From: an uncultured Rubrobacteraceae bacterium
Lineage (GTDB): Bacteria > Actinomycetota > Rubrobacteria > Rubrobacterales > Rubrobacteraceae
Direction: 5' to 3'
Assembly: GCA_902806065.1 (NCBI GenBank)
Contig: CADCVE010000106.1
Span: forward strand, 1 to 60,234
DNA length: 60,234 nucleotides
This document shows, in pieces, positions 34,598 to 43,341 of this stretch. Under the pieces are notes generated by a model that did not search any database, was not told where the DNA came from, and worked only from the letters and a program-made list of their open reading frames with translations. The position numbers and the translations under genes were made by a program. Positions within the stretch are counted from its first letter, which is position 1, and each line of letters opens with the position of its first letter.

Positions 34598-37105
34598 TCA
34601 GTTGAACTGTACGGTGCTGAGCAGGTTGGAGTAGTCGTCGGTCCAGACCCTGTCCGTTTCGGGGTTGGTCGCGCAGGGCGCCCAGCGTGGGTCGGTTGGC
34701 ACGCTACCGAGGTCGGCGTCTTCGCGAGCCAGAACGGTGAAGTGGCTCGCGAGCTTGTATGGGATATTTTCGGGCGCCGTGTCGTATTGCGCGTAGCAGA
34801 CGAGTCCGCGGTCGCGCGCCAGGTCGCCGACCACGGGCTCTAGCTCCAGGTGCCTGTTGGAGATATGGTGGACCAGGACGCCGTTCTCGTTGAGCTTGTC
34901 CATGTACATGTCGGTGGCCTCACGCGTGAGCATGTGGATGGGTATGGCGTCCGAGGAGAAGGCCTCGCCGATGATCATGCCGTACTTCCCACTGTCGGCT
35001 TCGGCCAGACGAAGCCGGGCGTCGCCGAGGATCACGTCGTACTCGCCCGCGCAGTCTCGAAGGTAGGTAAAGAGGTCAGGATTGCGGGCCATGGACTCGA
35101 CGGCCGGGTCGATCTCGTAGTAGTCCCACTGCTGGCCGGGCTCGGCGTAGCATGACATCACGCCCGCGCCCAGGCCGAGCACGGAGATCGGCGCCTCGTC
35201 CGTGGCCTCGGCAGGCAAGAGGTCGAAGAGCTGCCCGAACGGTCCCGTCGGGTCGTGGTAAGCGATAGGCGTGGGAGGCTGGGGTCCCACGACCTGCGCT
35301 CCGTGGTTCGTGCTGCCGACCACAAGCGCGCGGTACTCGCCGCCGGAGCCATCCGTCGCCGGCTGACTCGTGACCTGGTAGAGCCCGTAGAAGCTCCGGT
35401 CTTCATAGAGTTGCGTCTCGCCGTTCGCGTAGGTAACGGCAACTATGACCGCCGCAATGCCGAGCCCGAAGCGCAAGGGCCGGCTGGAGACATACGCGAA
35501 CCACAGGCACGCCAGACCGGCGCCCAGGCCGATACATATATACCAAACGCTGGCCCTGTCCAAGTTGAATGTCTCGTTGAAGGAGTCGAAGTACCCGTTG
35601 TCGATAAGCCAACCAATGCCTACCAACGCCAGCCCCAGCGCCACTGGTAGCGCCAGGTCCAGGGCCAGTTTCGGGCTGGAGAACCGGTCCGCGCCACTGC
35701 TGCGCTCGGAGGCAGGCTCGGAGCCTTGCTCTCCTTCAGGGCTTCCTTCGGGACGCTGCTCACCAGCGCTTCTTCTGGGGCCGAGTAGGTGTGCGATGAC
35801 CAGCCCGGGCAGGAACATACAAGCGAGCACTATGGCCAGCGGGTACTCGATCACTGTGTCGAACGCGACCGGTGCTATCAGGGCGTTGAACACGCCGCCC
35901 AGGACGCCTCCAACGGCGATCCACAGGTAGAACTCCGTGAGGTACCGCGCCGGGGGGCGGTCTCTAAACACCTCACCGTGCAGCACCATCGCCACCACGA
36001 AGAAGCCCACGATGTGTACCGTTAACCGCGCCCAGTAGGGGATGCCCAGGCCAGCGAGCGTATCTATTACCAGCAGCGCCATCATCACTGGCAGCGCCAG
36101 CACCATGATCTTGTGGATTACGTCGGGCACTCTCTGGCCCGGCGAGGAGACGATCACGAAAGAGAACAGGTACAGTGAGAGCGGTATTACCCACAGCAGC
36201 GGTACCGGCGTTATGTCGGTCGTCGCGAAGGCCGTTACCCCGAGCATGAGACTTGAGGGAACGAACGTGAGTCCTATCCAACGCAGCCGCCGCCAGATCG
36301 TGACGTTCTCAGTGAGACCCGGGGAGAGTGAAGGTTCGGCGTTCTGCGGGGAACCGCCGCCGCTCAATGGGTCTCCCGCTAGCGGCTCCATCTCCTCTTC
36401 CTCCTGCGCGGCGGAGCCGCTAGCGGGCGCCGGATTGGAACGCCACAGCATCACCGCCGATGCGATGACCAGCAGTACGAGCAGCCCATAGCTCGCTGAC
36501 CATATCAGCCCCTGGTTCTGGAGCGTCAATACCCGCTCCACAAACAACGGGTAGCCCAAGAGCCCGATGATGCTGCCCAGGTTGCTCGCCCGGTACAGAA
36601 AATAGGGGTCCTTGGCGGATGGATGATCCGTGTCCGCCACCCACCTCTGGACCAGCGGGTTCGTCGTCGAGAGCGCGAAGAATGGGAGCCCCACCGAGAC
36701 TAGCAGCAGACCCAGGAGCAGGAAAATCGGGTTTTCCTGCGTCCCGGGGGCCCACTCTTCGCCTGGCACGGCCAGCGGCAAGAACAGGATCGGTAACAGG
36801 ACGACGACGAGGTGCAGTACCGCCTGGCGCCTGGACCCTAACCAGGTGCTCGTAAGATGCACGTAGAGGTAACCGGTGAGGAGCGCCGCCTGGAAGAACA
36901 TCATGGATCCGGTCCATACCGCGGGCGTGCCGCCGAAAGAGGGCAAGACGAACTTGGCGAACATCGTCTCGACCATGAACAAGAGGGCGGCGCTAACAAA
37001 GATCGTGGCGGAGAACAGGAGCATCATCAAAGCCCCACCCGAACTTGAAGACCTCTTCTTGCCAACGGTATCCTTCTTACCTGCCTTGACCCCTTCTGCT
37101 GACAT
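34598..37105 (-). CDS. Fused MFS-like membrane / spermidine-synthase-like protein, copy B
   Basis: An 835-residue paralogue of the gene at 23991, collinear over its length and clearly similar in every membrane block (FVSAALLFMVETMFAKFVLPS, YLYVHLTSTWLGSRRQAVL, FLYRASNLGSIIGLLGYPL). The C-terminal Rossmann domain has LGLGAGVMSCY, YYEIDPAVESMA, ILGDARLRLAEAD and GEAFSSDAIPIHMLTREA. In the last motif Gly-Glu replaces the Ala-Asp of copy A, so the Asp of the AADAF pattern is Glu here. The two polar inserts differ most. ATG at 37105 has a weak distant GGAAGG site. Substrate unknown. The two copies face opposite ways about 8 kb apart. Confidence 0.85.
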   Translation of the reverse strand: MSAEGVKAGKKDTVGKKRSSSSGGALMMLLFSATIFVSAALLFMVETMFAKFVLPSFGGTPAVWTGSMMFFQAALLTGYLYVHLTSTWLGSRRQAVLHLVVVLLPILFLPLAVPGEEWAPGTQENPIFLLLGLLLVSVGLPFFALSTTNPLVQRWVADTDHPSAKDPYFLYRASNLGSIIGLLGYPLFVERVLTLQNQGLIWSASYGLLVLLVIASAVMLWRSNPAPASGSAAQEEEEMEPLAGDPLSGGGSPQNAEPSLSPGLTENVTIWRRLRWIGLTFVPSSLMLGVTAFATTDITPVPLLWVIPLSLYLFSFVIVSSPGQRVPDVIHKIMVLALPVMMALLVIDTLAGLGIPYWARLTVHIVGFFVVAMVLHGEVFRDRPPARYLTEFYLWIAVGGVLGGVFNALIAPVAFDTVIEYPLAIVLACMFLPGLVIAHLLGPRRSAGEQRPEGSPEGEQGSEPASERSSGADRFSSPKLALDLALPVALGLALVGIGWLIDNGYFDSFNETFNLDRASVWYICIGLGAGLACLWFAYVSSRPLRFGLGIAAVIVAVTYANGETQLYEDRSFYGLYQVTSQPATDGSGGEYRALVVGSTNHGAQVVGPQPPTPIAYHDPTGPFGQLFDLLPAEATDEAPISVLGLGAGVMSCYAEPGQQWDYYEIDPAVESMARNPDLFTYLRDCAGEYDVILGDARLRLAEADSGKYGMIIGEAFSSDAIPIHMLTREATDMYMDKLNENGVLVHHISNRHLELEPVVGDLARDRGLVCYAQYDTAPENIPYKLASHFTVLAREDADLGSVPTDPRWAPCATNPETDRVWTDDYSNLLSTVQFN

Positions 37106-37347
37106 AAATGTAGAAGCCTTCCTTCCTGAAAAATTAATCTCTGCTTGTATGAATTCCTAGCACGCAACTGTATCGGAGATGTTTATGACTGGCAATACTT
37201 GCAATGTTAAATATATGTTACGAGGCTGAAATCTCCCGCGTTTCTCGCGCGGTGGCCCGGGGTAGTTTAGCGAGCGTGCAAGTTGTCCTATACCGGCGGA
37301 GGCCGGGCCGGGGTAATCCCTGGTAGTACCCTAAGGAGGGTCCGCAG

Positions 37348-37869
37348 ATGAACGAGATAAACGTAGACCTCGAAGCCCTGCCCATTGGCGAGGACGCGCC
37401 GGAACTGGTGAACGTCGTAGTCGAGGTGCCGGTGGGCAGTCGTAACAAGTTCGAGTACGAGCCGGAGCTAGGCGTGATCGTGCGTGACAGGGTCCTCCCG
37501 GGGAATGTCCGCTTCCCGGCTGACTACGGCTTTATACCTTCCACCGAGAGCGCCGACGGCGAGCCGCTGGATATTATGGTGGCTGCACATGACCCTGTGT
37601 TCCCCGGCTGTGTGGTGAAGGCCCGCGTCATCGGCGCGCTGGAGATGATCGAAGACGGGGAGCAGGAGTACAATATCTTTGCCGTTCCCAACGACGACCC
37701 CCGCTTCGACGATATACGGAGCCTCGATGATATGCCCGACCAAAACCTGCGCGAGATCGAGCAGTTCTTCACAGCTTTCAAGCGGTTGGAGGGCGATGAG
37801 GACGCGGAGGTCAAAGGCTGGTGCGGCATCGAAGAGGCCCAGGAGATCATCCGCAAGAGCGCCGGCTGA
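37348..37869 (+). CDS. ppa: Inorganic pyrophosphatase, family I
   Basis: Hydrolyses pyrophosphate to two phosphates in the cytosol. 173 residues, the family size. Signature residues are in place: NVVVEVPVGSRNKFEYE, FPADYGFIPST, DGEPLDIMVAAHDPVFPGCVV (the Mg-binding Asp cluster) and later VPNDDPRFDDI and GWCGIEEA. ATG at 37348 follows AAGGAGGG. A perfect 14-bp terminator lies downstream. It is monocistronic and intact. Confidence 0.95.
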   Translation: MNEINVDLEALPIGEDAPELVNVVVEVPVGSRNKFEYEPELGVIVRDRVLPGNVRFPADYGFIPSTESADGEPLDIMVAAHDPVFPGCVVKARVIGALEMIEDGEQEYNIFAVPNDDPRFDDIRSLDDMPDQNLREIEQFFTAFKRLEGDEDAEVKGWCGIEEAQEIIRKSAG

Positions 37870-37920
37870 GCAGCTACATAAGGGACGCCTGCCTGATGCC
37901 TTTCTAGAGGCGTACCGCTC

Positions 37921-37954
37921 GTAGAACGTAGATCTCAGGCGATCTACGTTCTAC
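37921..37954 (+). terminator. Terminator after ppa
   Basis: Perfect 14-bp stem GTAGAACGTAGATC/GATCTACGTTCTAC with a six-base loop, 51 bases past the ppa stop; only CCTTC follows. Near-palindromic ends allow action on both strands. Confidence 0.65.
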
Positions 37955-37997
37955 CCTTCAGCACCCTACTACGCATCGCCGCCGTCCGGCGTCTCCG

Positions 37998-38231
37998 CTA
38001 TGCGCCCTTTTTCTTCTCCTCGGTCTTCTCGCCAGCCTCTTCTTTGGCGGTCTTCTCTATCTCTTTGGCGACGTTTTTGTTCTCTTCCTCTTTGTCTTCT
38101 TCTTCGGAGTTCTGAACCTCGGCAGGCCGGTTCTGTTCCTGGGTTCCCTGGGTGGTGAACCCACAGGCACTCAAACCCGGAACAAGGACCAGCATCGCGA
38201 GCAGGAGCGCGGCTATCTTCGATTTACTCAT
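37998..38231 (-). CDS. Small charged lipoprotein
   Basis: A 77-residue lipoprotein. Signal peptide with lipobox VPGLSAC (Cys23), then a short polar linker and a highly charged, Lys/Glu-rich helical tail (EEEDKEEENKNVAKEIEKTA) predicted to be unstructured or coiled. ATG at 38231 follows GGAGGAGAG. No domain recognised. It would be anchored to the outer face of the membrane. It is isolated, converging with ppa. Confidence 0.75.
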   Translation of the reverse strand: MSKSKIAALLLAMLVLVPGLSACGFTTQGTQEQNRPAEVQNSEEEDKEEENKNVAKEIEKTAKEEAGEKTEEKKKGA

Positions 38232-38342
38232 CGCTTGGAAATCTCTCCTCCGTAGATCTGTGAGCGTAGATTACCATTGGCATCGCCCTCGCGTAAAACG
38301 AGACGGTCGAGGGAGACGAGTCGGGTTTACTCCGCTGCTCCA

Positions 38343-39281
38343 CTAACCTCCGACGCTCAAAACAGCCTTGCCAGTATAGCCGCGGTCGAGGAGCTTTTGG
38401 GCTACCTCACCGACCTCTTCCCAAGGAGCCTCGACGCTTACGTGCGGCACGAGGCGCCCCTCATCGACCAGACGCGAGAGACGCGCCAGCCCGTCAGAGG
38501 CCGGATGCGCGAGGACCTCGTGGAACACGATAAAGCCGTAGAGCTTCACCCCACCCGCCAGGTAGAAACTCCGCGCGTCGAAGCTAGTCTCCGGCTCCCC
38601 GGACGAGCCGAACGTAACGCAGATACCGCCCGGAGCGAGCATGCTCATCGCGTCACCGAGCACCCTGCCACCGACCGATTCGAGTATGAGATGATACGAG
38701 CCGAAGCGCCCGGCGCCCTCGGCGCTCTCACCGACGACGACCTGGTGTGCCCCGGCCTCACGGACCAACTCCTTGTGCTCCTCGCGCCGTACGAGGGCCA
38801 CGACGCGGGCGCCGGAGAGCCGCGCGAGTTGTACAGCGAAGTGCCCCGCTCCTCCGGAGGCCCCGGTTATTAGCACGCTGCGTCCGAGCATGCCGCCGCC
38901 CTTCTCCAGGGTGTACAGGGCGGTCAGGCCCGCTACCGGCAGCGTCGCCGCCTGCTCAAAGGACACGCGCTCCGGCAGCTCCGCCAGAGCGTTTATGGGC
39001 ACGGCTGCCAGCTCGGCCCAGGCCCCCGAGGGGAGAAAGCCGACTACTCGGGCGCCGGTTTGCGGACCGGTACCGTCGGCGGCGGGACGTTCGACGGTGC
39101 CCGCGAGGTCCCAGCCCGGGTTGAAGCCGGGTTCGGCCTCCTGGGCGCGGCGCACCTCGCCGCGGTTCAAAGAGATCGCCGCGACCCGCACCAGCGCCTC
39201 CGAGGGAGCCGGCGTTGTCTCCCGCATCTCTCCGAGGGAGAGGTTTGCCGGGGCTCCTCTATCAACGAGTACGGCGCGCAT
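38343..39281 (-). CDS. Quinone oxidoreductase-like MDR protein
   Basis: A 312-residue medium-chain dehydrogenase/reductase without zinc. The catalytic-domain start AVLVDRG, SLNRGEVRRAQ, PGWDLAGTVERP, LPVAGLTALYTLEKGG and the NADPH motif VLITGASGGAGHFAVQLARLSG (near residue 135) are present. The structural-zinc cysteine set and the catalytic Cys/His are missing, as in quinone oxidoreductases. ATG at 39281 follows GAAAGGAA. It precedes the antiporter genes on the other side of a short gap on the same strand; the functional link is unclear. Substrate not predictable. Confidence 0.85.
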   Translation of the reverse strand: MRAVLVDRGAPANLSLGEMRETTPAPSEALVRVAAISLNRGEVRRAQEAEPGFNPGWDLAGTVERPAADGTGPQTGARVVGFLPSGAWAELAAVPINALAELPERVSFEQAATLPVAGLTALYTLEKGGGMLGRSVLITGASGGAGHFAVQLARLSGARVVALVRREEHKELVREAGAHQVVVGESAEGAGRFGSYHLILESVGGRVLGDAMSMLAPGGICVTFGSSGEPETSFDARSFYLAGGVKLYGFIVFHEVLAHPASDGLARLSRLVDEGRLVPHVSVEAPWEEVGEVAQKLLDRGYTGKAVLSVGG

Positions 39282-39292
39282 GTGGTTCCTTT

Positions 39293-40921
39293 CTAGTTAT
39301 CATGGTCAAGCTTTCGTAGCTCTAGCCGTGATTCTTCGAGGTCGAGGTCGCGTTCGATGCGGTGCATGGCTTCGTCCCCGATCTCGCCGTCGTTGCGCAT
39401 GCGTAGTAGCTCCTGGCGCTGCGCCCGCAATAGCTCGTGTGTGAGGCGTTGGTAGGCGTTGGAGCGTTCTTCGAGGCCGTCGCCGTCGTCGCCGTCGAAG
39501 CGGGCGACGAAGCGGCTGCGGCGGTAGTTGTACATCCCGCGCACGCGCTCGGCGGTGTCCTCGCGCACCCACTCCTCCTCGGCGAGCGCGTCTATGCGGT
39601 CTAGCGCGGCCGCTGCTACGTGGATCCTGCCCTTCGTCTCTTCCCTTTCGGTGCTTCCGTCGTCTTCTATCTTGAGGAGTCGTATAAGGGCGGGCAGGGA
39701 GAGACCCTGCAGGACGAGCGTCGCCAGTATCACGCAGAACGTCAGGAAGAGGATGAGGTCGCGGCCAGGAACGGACAAAGGGAGGGCGAGGGCGGCGGCT
39801 AGCGAGATCACGCCGCGCATCCCTGCCCACGAGACGACCATGACGTTGCGCCACGGCGGCGTGGGGTCGCGCTCTCTCAGGGAGCGCGACGCTAGGCGCG
39901 GCAAGTAGGTTGCCGGGAAAACCCACACGATGCGTATCAGGATCACGGCGAGGCTCACCGCCACCGCGTAGAGGAAGAGTTCGGCGTAGGAGTACTCCCC
40001 AAGGCCCTCGACAACGTAGGGGAGTTGTAGGCCGATCAGGCCGAACGCCAGCCCGTTCAGCAAGAAGACGACGACATTCCACACTGCGGCGCCCTCCAGG
40101 CGCGAGCCCGACGACATGAGCGCGGGGGCCTTGCGTCCGACGTAGAGACCGCCTGCCACCACCGCGAGCACCCCCGAGAAAAAGGGCTCGCCGGGGAACC
40201 CGAGCAATTCGTGCCAGAGTAGGTGCGGACCCTCCTCTGCCGCGAGGTACGCCGCGAAAGGCGTCAGCAGGGAGGCAACTATCTCGACCGGCGTGTCGTC
40301 CAGGAACTCGAACACCCGCACCATTAGCCAGCCCGCCGCCAGCCCGACCGCGATGCCGCCGACCGCAACCACCACGAACTGCAAGGCGGCCCCCGAGAGC
40401 GAGAAGGCGAGCGTCCCGGCGGCCACCCCAGAGGCTATCCGGTAAGCGACGATGCCCGTCGCGTCGTTGAGCAGGCTCTCCCCTTCGAGGATCGTCACGA
40501 TCCGGCGCGGCACCCCGAGGCGCTGGGCGATGGAGGTGGCCGCGATCGCGTCGGTGGGGGAGACGATCGCCCCGAGCACGAACGCTGCCGGCCAGGACAG
40601 GCCAACGACCCAGTGCGCCACCGCCGCCACCGCGACCACCGTCAACAGCACGAGGCCGATGGCGAGCAGTCCTATCGCCCTGATGTTCGCGCGGAAGTCG
40701 CGCCAGGAGGTGAAGTATGCCGAAGAGAACAAGAGCGGCGGCAGGAAGAGCACGAAGACTATGTCCGGCTCCAGCTCGACGCGGGGCAATCCGGGGATGA
40801 AAGCCAGGACCAGGCCGCCGAGGACGAGCAGGATAGGGTAGGGCACCCCGATCCTACGCGCCAGCGTCGCAAGCGCAGCCACCGCCGCGAGTAACACGAG
40901 GATTACCTCTAGCTCAGGCAT
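39293..40921 (-). CDS. CPA1 Na+/H+ antiporter, copy 1
   Basis: A 542-residue sodium/proton exchanger in the cytoplasmic membrane with about 12 helices (residues 1-415) and a 120-residue cytosolic tail. The transport signature VLGAIVSPTDAIAATSIAQRLGV (ion-binding region near residue 135), LEGESLLNDATGIVAY (near 164) and AGMRGVISLAAALALPL (near 370) are present. The tail carries the helical end MHRIERDLDLEESRLE. ATG at 40921; an AAGGAG site lies 12 bases ahead. A close paralogue follows upstream on the same strand, 86 bases away. Probably sodium or pH homeostasis; K+ exchange is possible. Confidence 0.9.
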   Translation of the reverse strand: MPELEVILVLLAAVAALATLARRIGVPYPILLVLGGLVLAFIPGLPRVELEPDIVFVLFLPPLLFSSAYFTSWRDFRANIRAIGLLAIGLVLLTVVAVAAVAHWVVGLSWPAAFVLGAIVSPTDAIAATSIAQRLGVPRRIVTILEGESLLNDATGIVAYRIASGVAAGTLAFSLSGAALQFVVVAVGGIAVGLAAGWLMVRVFEFLDDTPVEIVASLLTPFAAYLAAEEGPHLLWHELLGFPGEPFFSGVLAVVAGGLYVGRKAPALMSSGSRLEGAAVWNVVVFLLNGLAFGLIGLQLPYVVEGLGEYSYAELFLYAVAVSLAVILIRIVWVFPATYLPRLASRSLRERDPTPPWRNVMVVSWAGMRGVISLAAALALPLSVPGRDLILFLTFCVILATLVLQGLSLPALIRLLKIEDDGSTEREETKGRIHVAAAALDRIDALAEEEWVREDTAERVRGMYNYRRSRFVARFDGDDGDGLEERSNAYQRLTHELLRAQRQELLRMRNDGEIGDEAMHRIERDLDLEESRLELRKLDHDN

Positions 40922-40964
40922 GGTCGCTGCGCTCCTTTGTCGCTTCGCTCCAATTGTGGATTTG

Positions 40965-41016
40965 GAATGGTGAATTGTGAAGTATCTTTGCCGTCACCAT
41001 TAGCAATTCACCATTC
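40965..41016. repeat. Inverted repeat between the antiporter genes
   Basis: Arms GAATGGTGAATTG (40965-40977) and CAATTCACCATTC (41004-41016), perfect over 13 bp around a 26-base loop. The right arm covers the stop codon of the antiporter ending at 41008. The sequence is AT-rich compared with its surroundings. It could act as a terminator, attenuator or a small inserted palindrome. Confidence 0.55.
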
Positions 41017-42630
41017 TAACCTTGATTCTTCGAGGTCGAGGTCGCGTTCGATGCGGTGCATGACTTCGTCCCCGATCCTGCCTTCGTCGCGCAGGCGGAT
41101 GAGGGTTTCGCGTTGCGCCTGGAGCAACTCTATTTGCAGGCGTTGGTAAGCGGTGGAGCGGTCTTCGAGTCCGTCCTCGTCGCCGTCGAAGCGGGCGGCG
41201 AAGCGTCGGCGGCGGTAGTTGTACATGCCGCGCACGCGCTCGGCGGTGTCCTCACGCACCCACTCCTCCTCCGCCAGCTCCTCCAGACGCTCCAGCGCGG
41301 CCTGGGCGATCTCGATCCTCCCCTTCGTCTCCTCCTTCTCCCCTACGTGATCGTCCTCGACGCCTAGAGCCCGGATCAGGGCCGGCAGGCTGAGACCCTG
41401 CACCACGAGCGTCACCAGGATCACGCAGAAGGTCAGGAAGAGGATGAGATCGCGTCCCGGGAACGGCGCGCCCGTATCAGTGGTGAGCGGAAGGGCGAGG
41501 GCCGCGGCGAGGGAGATGACGCCGCGCATCCCGGTCCAGGATATGATGGAGATGGTCTGCCAGGGGGGGGGCGGGTCGTATTCGCGGATGCAGCGGCTGA
41601 GGACGCGGGGGAGGTAGGTGGCCGGGAAGACCCACAGGATGCGCACGATGACTACGGTCAGGCTTATAAGGCCAGCGTACAGGGAGAGCTCGATCATAGA
41701 GTACTCTGAGAGACCGTCTACTATATTGCGCAGTTGCAGCCCGATGAGGATAAAGACCGCGCCGTTCAACAAGAACGAGATTAACTCCCACACCGCATAC
41801 CCTTGCAGGCGCGTACTGGACGGGATGATGCTCGCGCCACGCCGTCCCAGATAGAGTCCGGCTACGACCACCGCGAGCACGCCCGAGAAGTGGAGCTCCC
41901 CGGGCAGGGCAAGCTCTTCCCACACGTAGGTCGGTAGCTCCTCCGCTGGCAGGTAGGCGAGGAAAGGCGTGAGCAGGGAGATAGTGTTCTGAACGGACGG
42001 GTCCGGGGAGAGGCTCCGGCGTAACCGGATGACGGCCCACCCGGCTGCCAGCCCGATCACGATCCCGCCGATGCTGCCCGCGATGAAGCTCAAACCAGCC
42101 TGCCAGATCGAGAACGTGCCCGCCGTGACGGCTGCCGCGGCGATGCGGTAGGCGACGATGCCAGTGGCGTCGTTGACGAGGCTCTCGCCTTCGAGGACCG
42201 TGACTACACGGCGGGGAACGCCGAGGCGCTGGGCTATGGCCGTGGCGGCGATGGCGTCGGTGGGGGAGACGATGGCGCCCAGAGTAAAGGCCGCCGCCCA
42301 GGTCAAATCTTCTATCGCGGCGTGCGCGACCACGGCGACGATGCAGGTCGTAAAGATCACGAGCCCCACGGCGAGCAGCGAGATAGGCCGCAAGTTCGCC
42401 CGGAAGTCACGCCAGGAGGTGAAGAGCGCCGACACGTAGAGCAGCGGCGGCAGGAAGATCAAGAAAACGAGATCCGGGTCCAACTCCACCCGCGGGAGCC
42501 CCGGTACGAAGCCCAAAACCAACCCGCCCAGAACGAGCAGGATCGGATACGGGACCCCAACCCTCGAAGCAAGCGTCGCTAACATCGCAACGGCGAGGAG
42601 CAGCGCAAGTACTACCTCGATCCCCGGCAC
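41008..42630 (-). CDS. CPA1 Na+/H+ antiporter, copy 2
   Basis: A 540-residue paralogue of the neighbouring antiporter, with the same layout: about 12 helices, VSPTDAIAATAIAQRLGV, LEGESLVNDATGIVAY, GMRGVISLAAALALPL, and the cytosolic tail MHRIERDLDLEESRLE ending in W. The last codons and stop fall inside an AT-rich 13-bp inverted repeat, so the 3' end may have been remodelled. GTG start at 42630. The two copies arose by tandem duplication and are probably read in one direction. Different ion preference or pH set point is plausible but not visible. Confidence 0.9.
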   Translation of the reverse strand: MPGIEVVLALLLAVAMLATLASRVGVPYPILLVLGGLVLGFVPGLPRVELDPDLVFLIFLPPLLYVSALFTSWRDFRANLRPISLLAVGLVIFTTCIVAVVAHAAIEDLTWAAAFTLGAIVSPTDAIAATAIAQRLGVPRRVVTVLEGESLVNDATGIVAYRIAAAAVTAGTFSIWQAGLSFIAGSIGGIVIGLAAGWAVIRLRRSLSPDPSVQNTISLLTPFLAYLPAEELPTYVWEELALPGELHFSGVLAVVVAGLYLGRRGASIIPSSTRLQGYAVWELISFLLNGAVFILIGLQLRNIVDGLSEYSMIELSLYAGLISLTVVIVRILWVFPATYLPRVLSRCIREYDPPPPWQTISIISWTGMRGVISLAAALALPLTTDTGAPFPGRDLILFLTFCVILVTLVVQGLSLPALIRALGVEDDHVGEKEETKGRIEIAQAALERLEELAEEEWVREDTAERVRGMYNYRRRRFAARFDGDEDGLEDRSTAYQRLQIELLQAQRETLIRLRDEGRIGDEVMHRIERDLDLEESRLEW

Positions 42631-42672
42631 CCTCTACACCTCATCCCTAACCGAGCAAACCACGAAACTCTC

Positions 42673-42981
42673 CTACACGAACCGCTCGGACATGAGCTGC
42701 GTAACCTCCGCGAACCCGTGTAGCTCGGACGAGAGACTCTGACTCTCCTCGCCCGCCATGTCCCGCCCGAGTTGCTCTAAATCAGCTATCTCGACGGTCA
42801 CGACGTATCGGTAGGGTGGAGCGGCGTCCGACCCGAGCAGGCCACTTACGCTATGGTTTTGCCAGTCCGCGACGGAGGGAAGACGCCGCACCGCCGGGGC
42901 GTAGGACTCCACGACCCAGCGTTCATATTCCTCCGGGCTCACGCTTTCCTTGAGGTTGACCAGTACGGTTATCATCGGCAT
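42673..42981 (-). CDS. REDY/EthD-like small dimeric barrel protein
   Basis: A 102-residue protein with a ferredoxin-like alpha/beta pattern: MPMITVLVNLKESVSPEEYERWVVESYAPAVRRLPSV (broken across helix and strand) and later YRYVVTVEIADLEQLGRDM. This resembles REDY/HapK or EthD small stand-alone barrels, whose chemistry varies. I chose ATG at 42981 because GAGGAGAG precedes it; the frame extends to a start at 43026 overlapping the neighbour. The downstream distance to antiporter 2 is 42 bases, same strand. Family assignment is tentative. Confidence 0.6.
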   Translation of the reverse strand: MPMITVLVNLKESVSPEEYERWVVESYAPAVRRLPSVADWQNHSVSGLLGSDAAPPYRYVVTVEIADLEQLGRDMAGEESQSLSSELHGFAEVTQLMSERFV

Positions 42982-43018
42982 GTTAGCTCTCTCCTCAGAG
43001 TTTCTCGCGTACGTTGGG

Positions 43019-43321
43019 TCAACCACTGAATCTTAGCTCTTCGAGGTCTATATCGCGTTCGACGCGGCGCATTACCTCGGCGTTGATCTCTCCGGCGTCG
43101 CGCAGGGATATCACCGCTTCGCGTTCCGCGGTGAAGAGGTCCCTCCGGCCAGCTTTCATCGCGTGGCGGTTGGGGCTCGAATCACAGCAACCGACGTGAT
43201 CGCAGGAGAGATATTCCCGCAGATGCATCCAGGTGTCGCCCATCTGCAGGCACTCCTCGCAGCAGTTCGCGCTCGGCCGTACGTCTTTGATCCGGTCCAG
43301 GTGCGTGCAGTTAGTCGCCAC
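43019..43321 (-). CDS. Chimeric gene: partial UBP zinc finger joined to antiporter tail
   Basis: A 100-residue open frame made of two recognisable parts. Residues 4-56 are the first half of a UBP-type zinc finger: CTHLDRIKDVRPSAN, CCEECLQMGDTWMHLR, CDHVGCCDSSPNRHAMK. The second half (HFH, HPI and WCYVDE region) is missing. From residue 57 it reads RRDLFTAEREAVISLRDAGE and EVMRRVERDIDLEELRFSG, closely matching the cytosolic tail of the two antiporters nearby. In actinobacteria a UBP finger is often found with such antiporters. A deletion joining a finger to a third antiporter tail is the likely origin. Whether it is expressed is unknown. Confidence 0.65.
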   Translation of the reverse strand: MATNCTHLDRIKDVRPSANCCEECLQMGDTWMHLREYLSCDHVGCCDSSPNRHAMKAGRRDLFTAEREAVISLRDAGEINAEVMRRVERDIDLEELRFSG

Positions 43322-43341
43322 TTCGATCTCCTTTATCCTCT

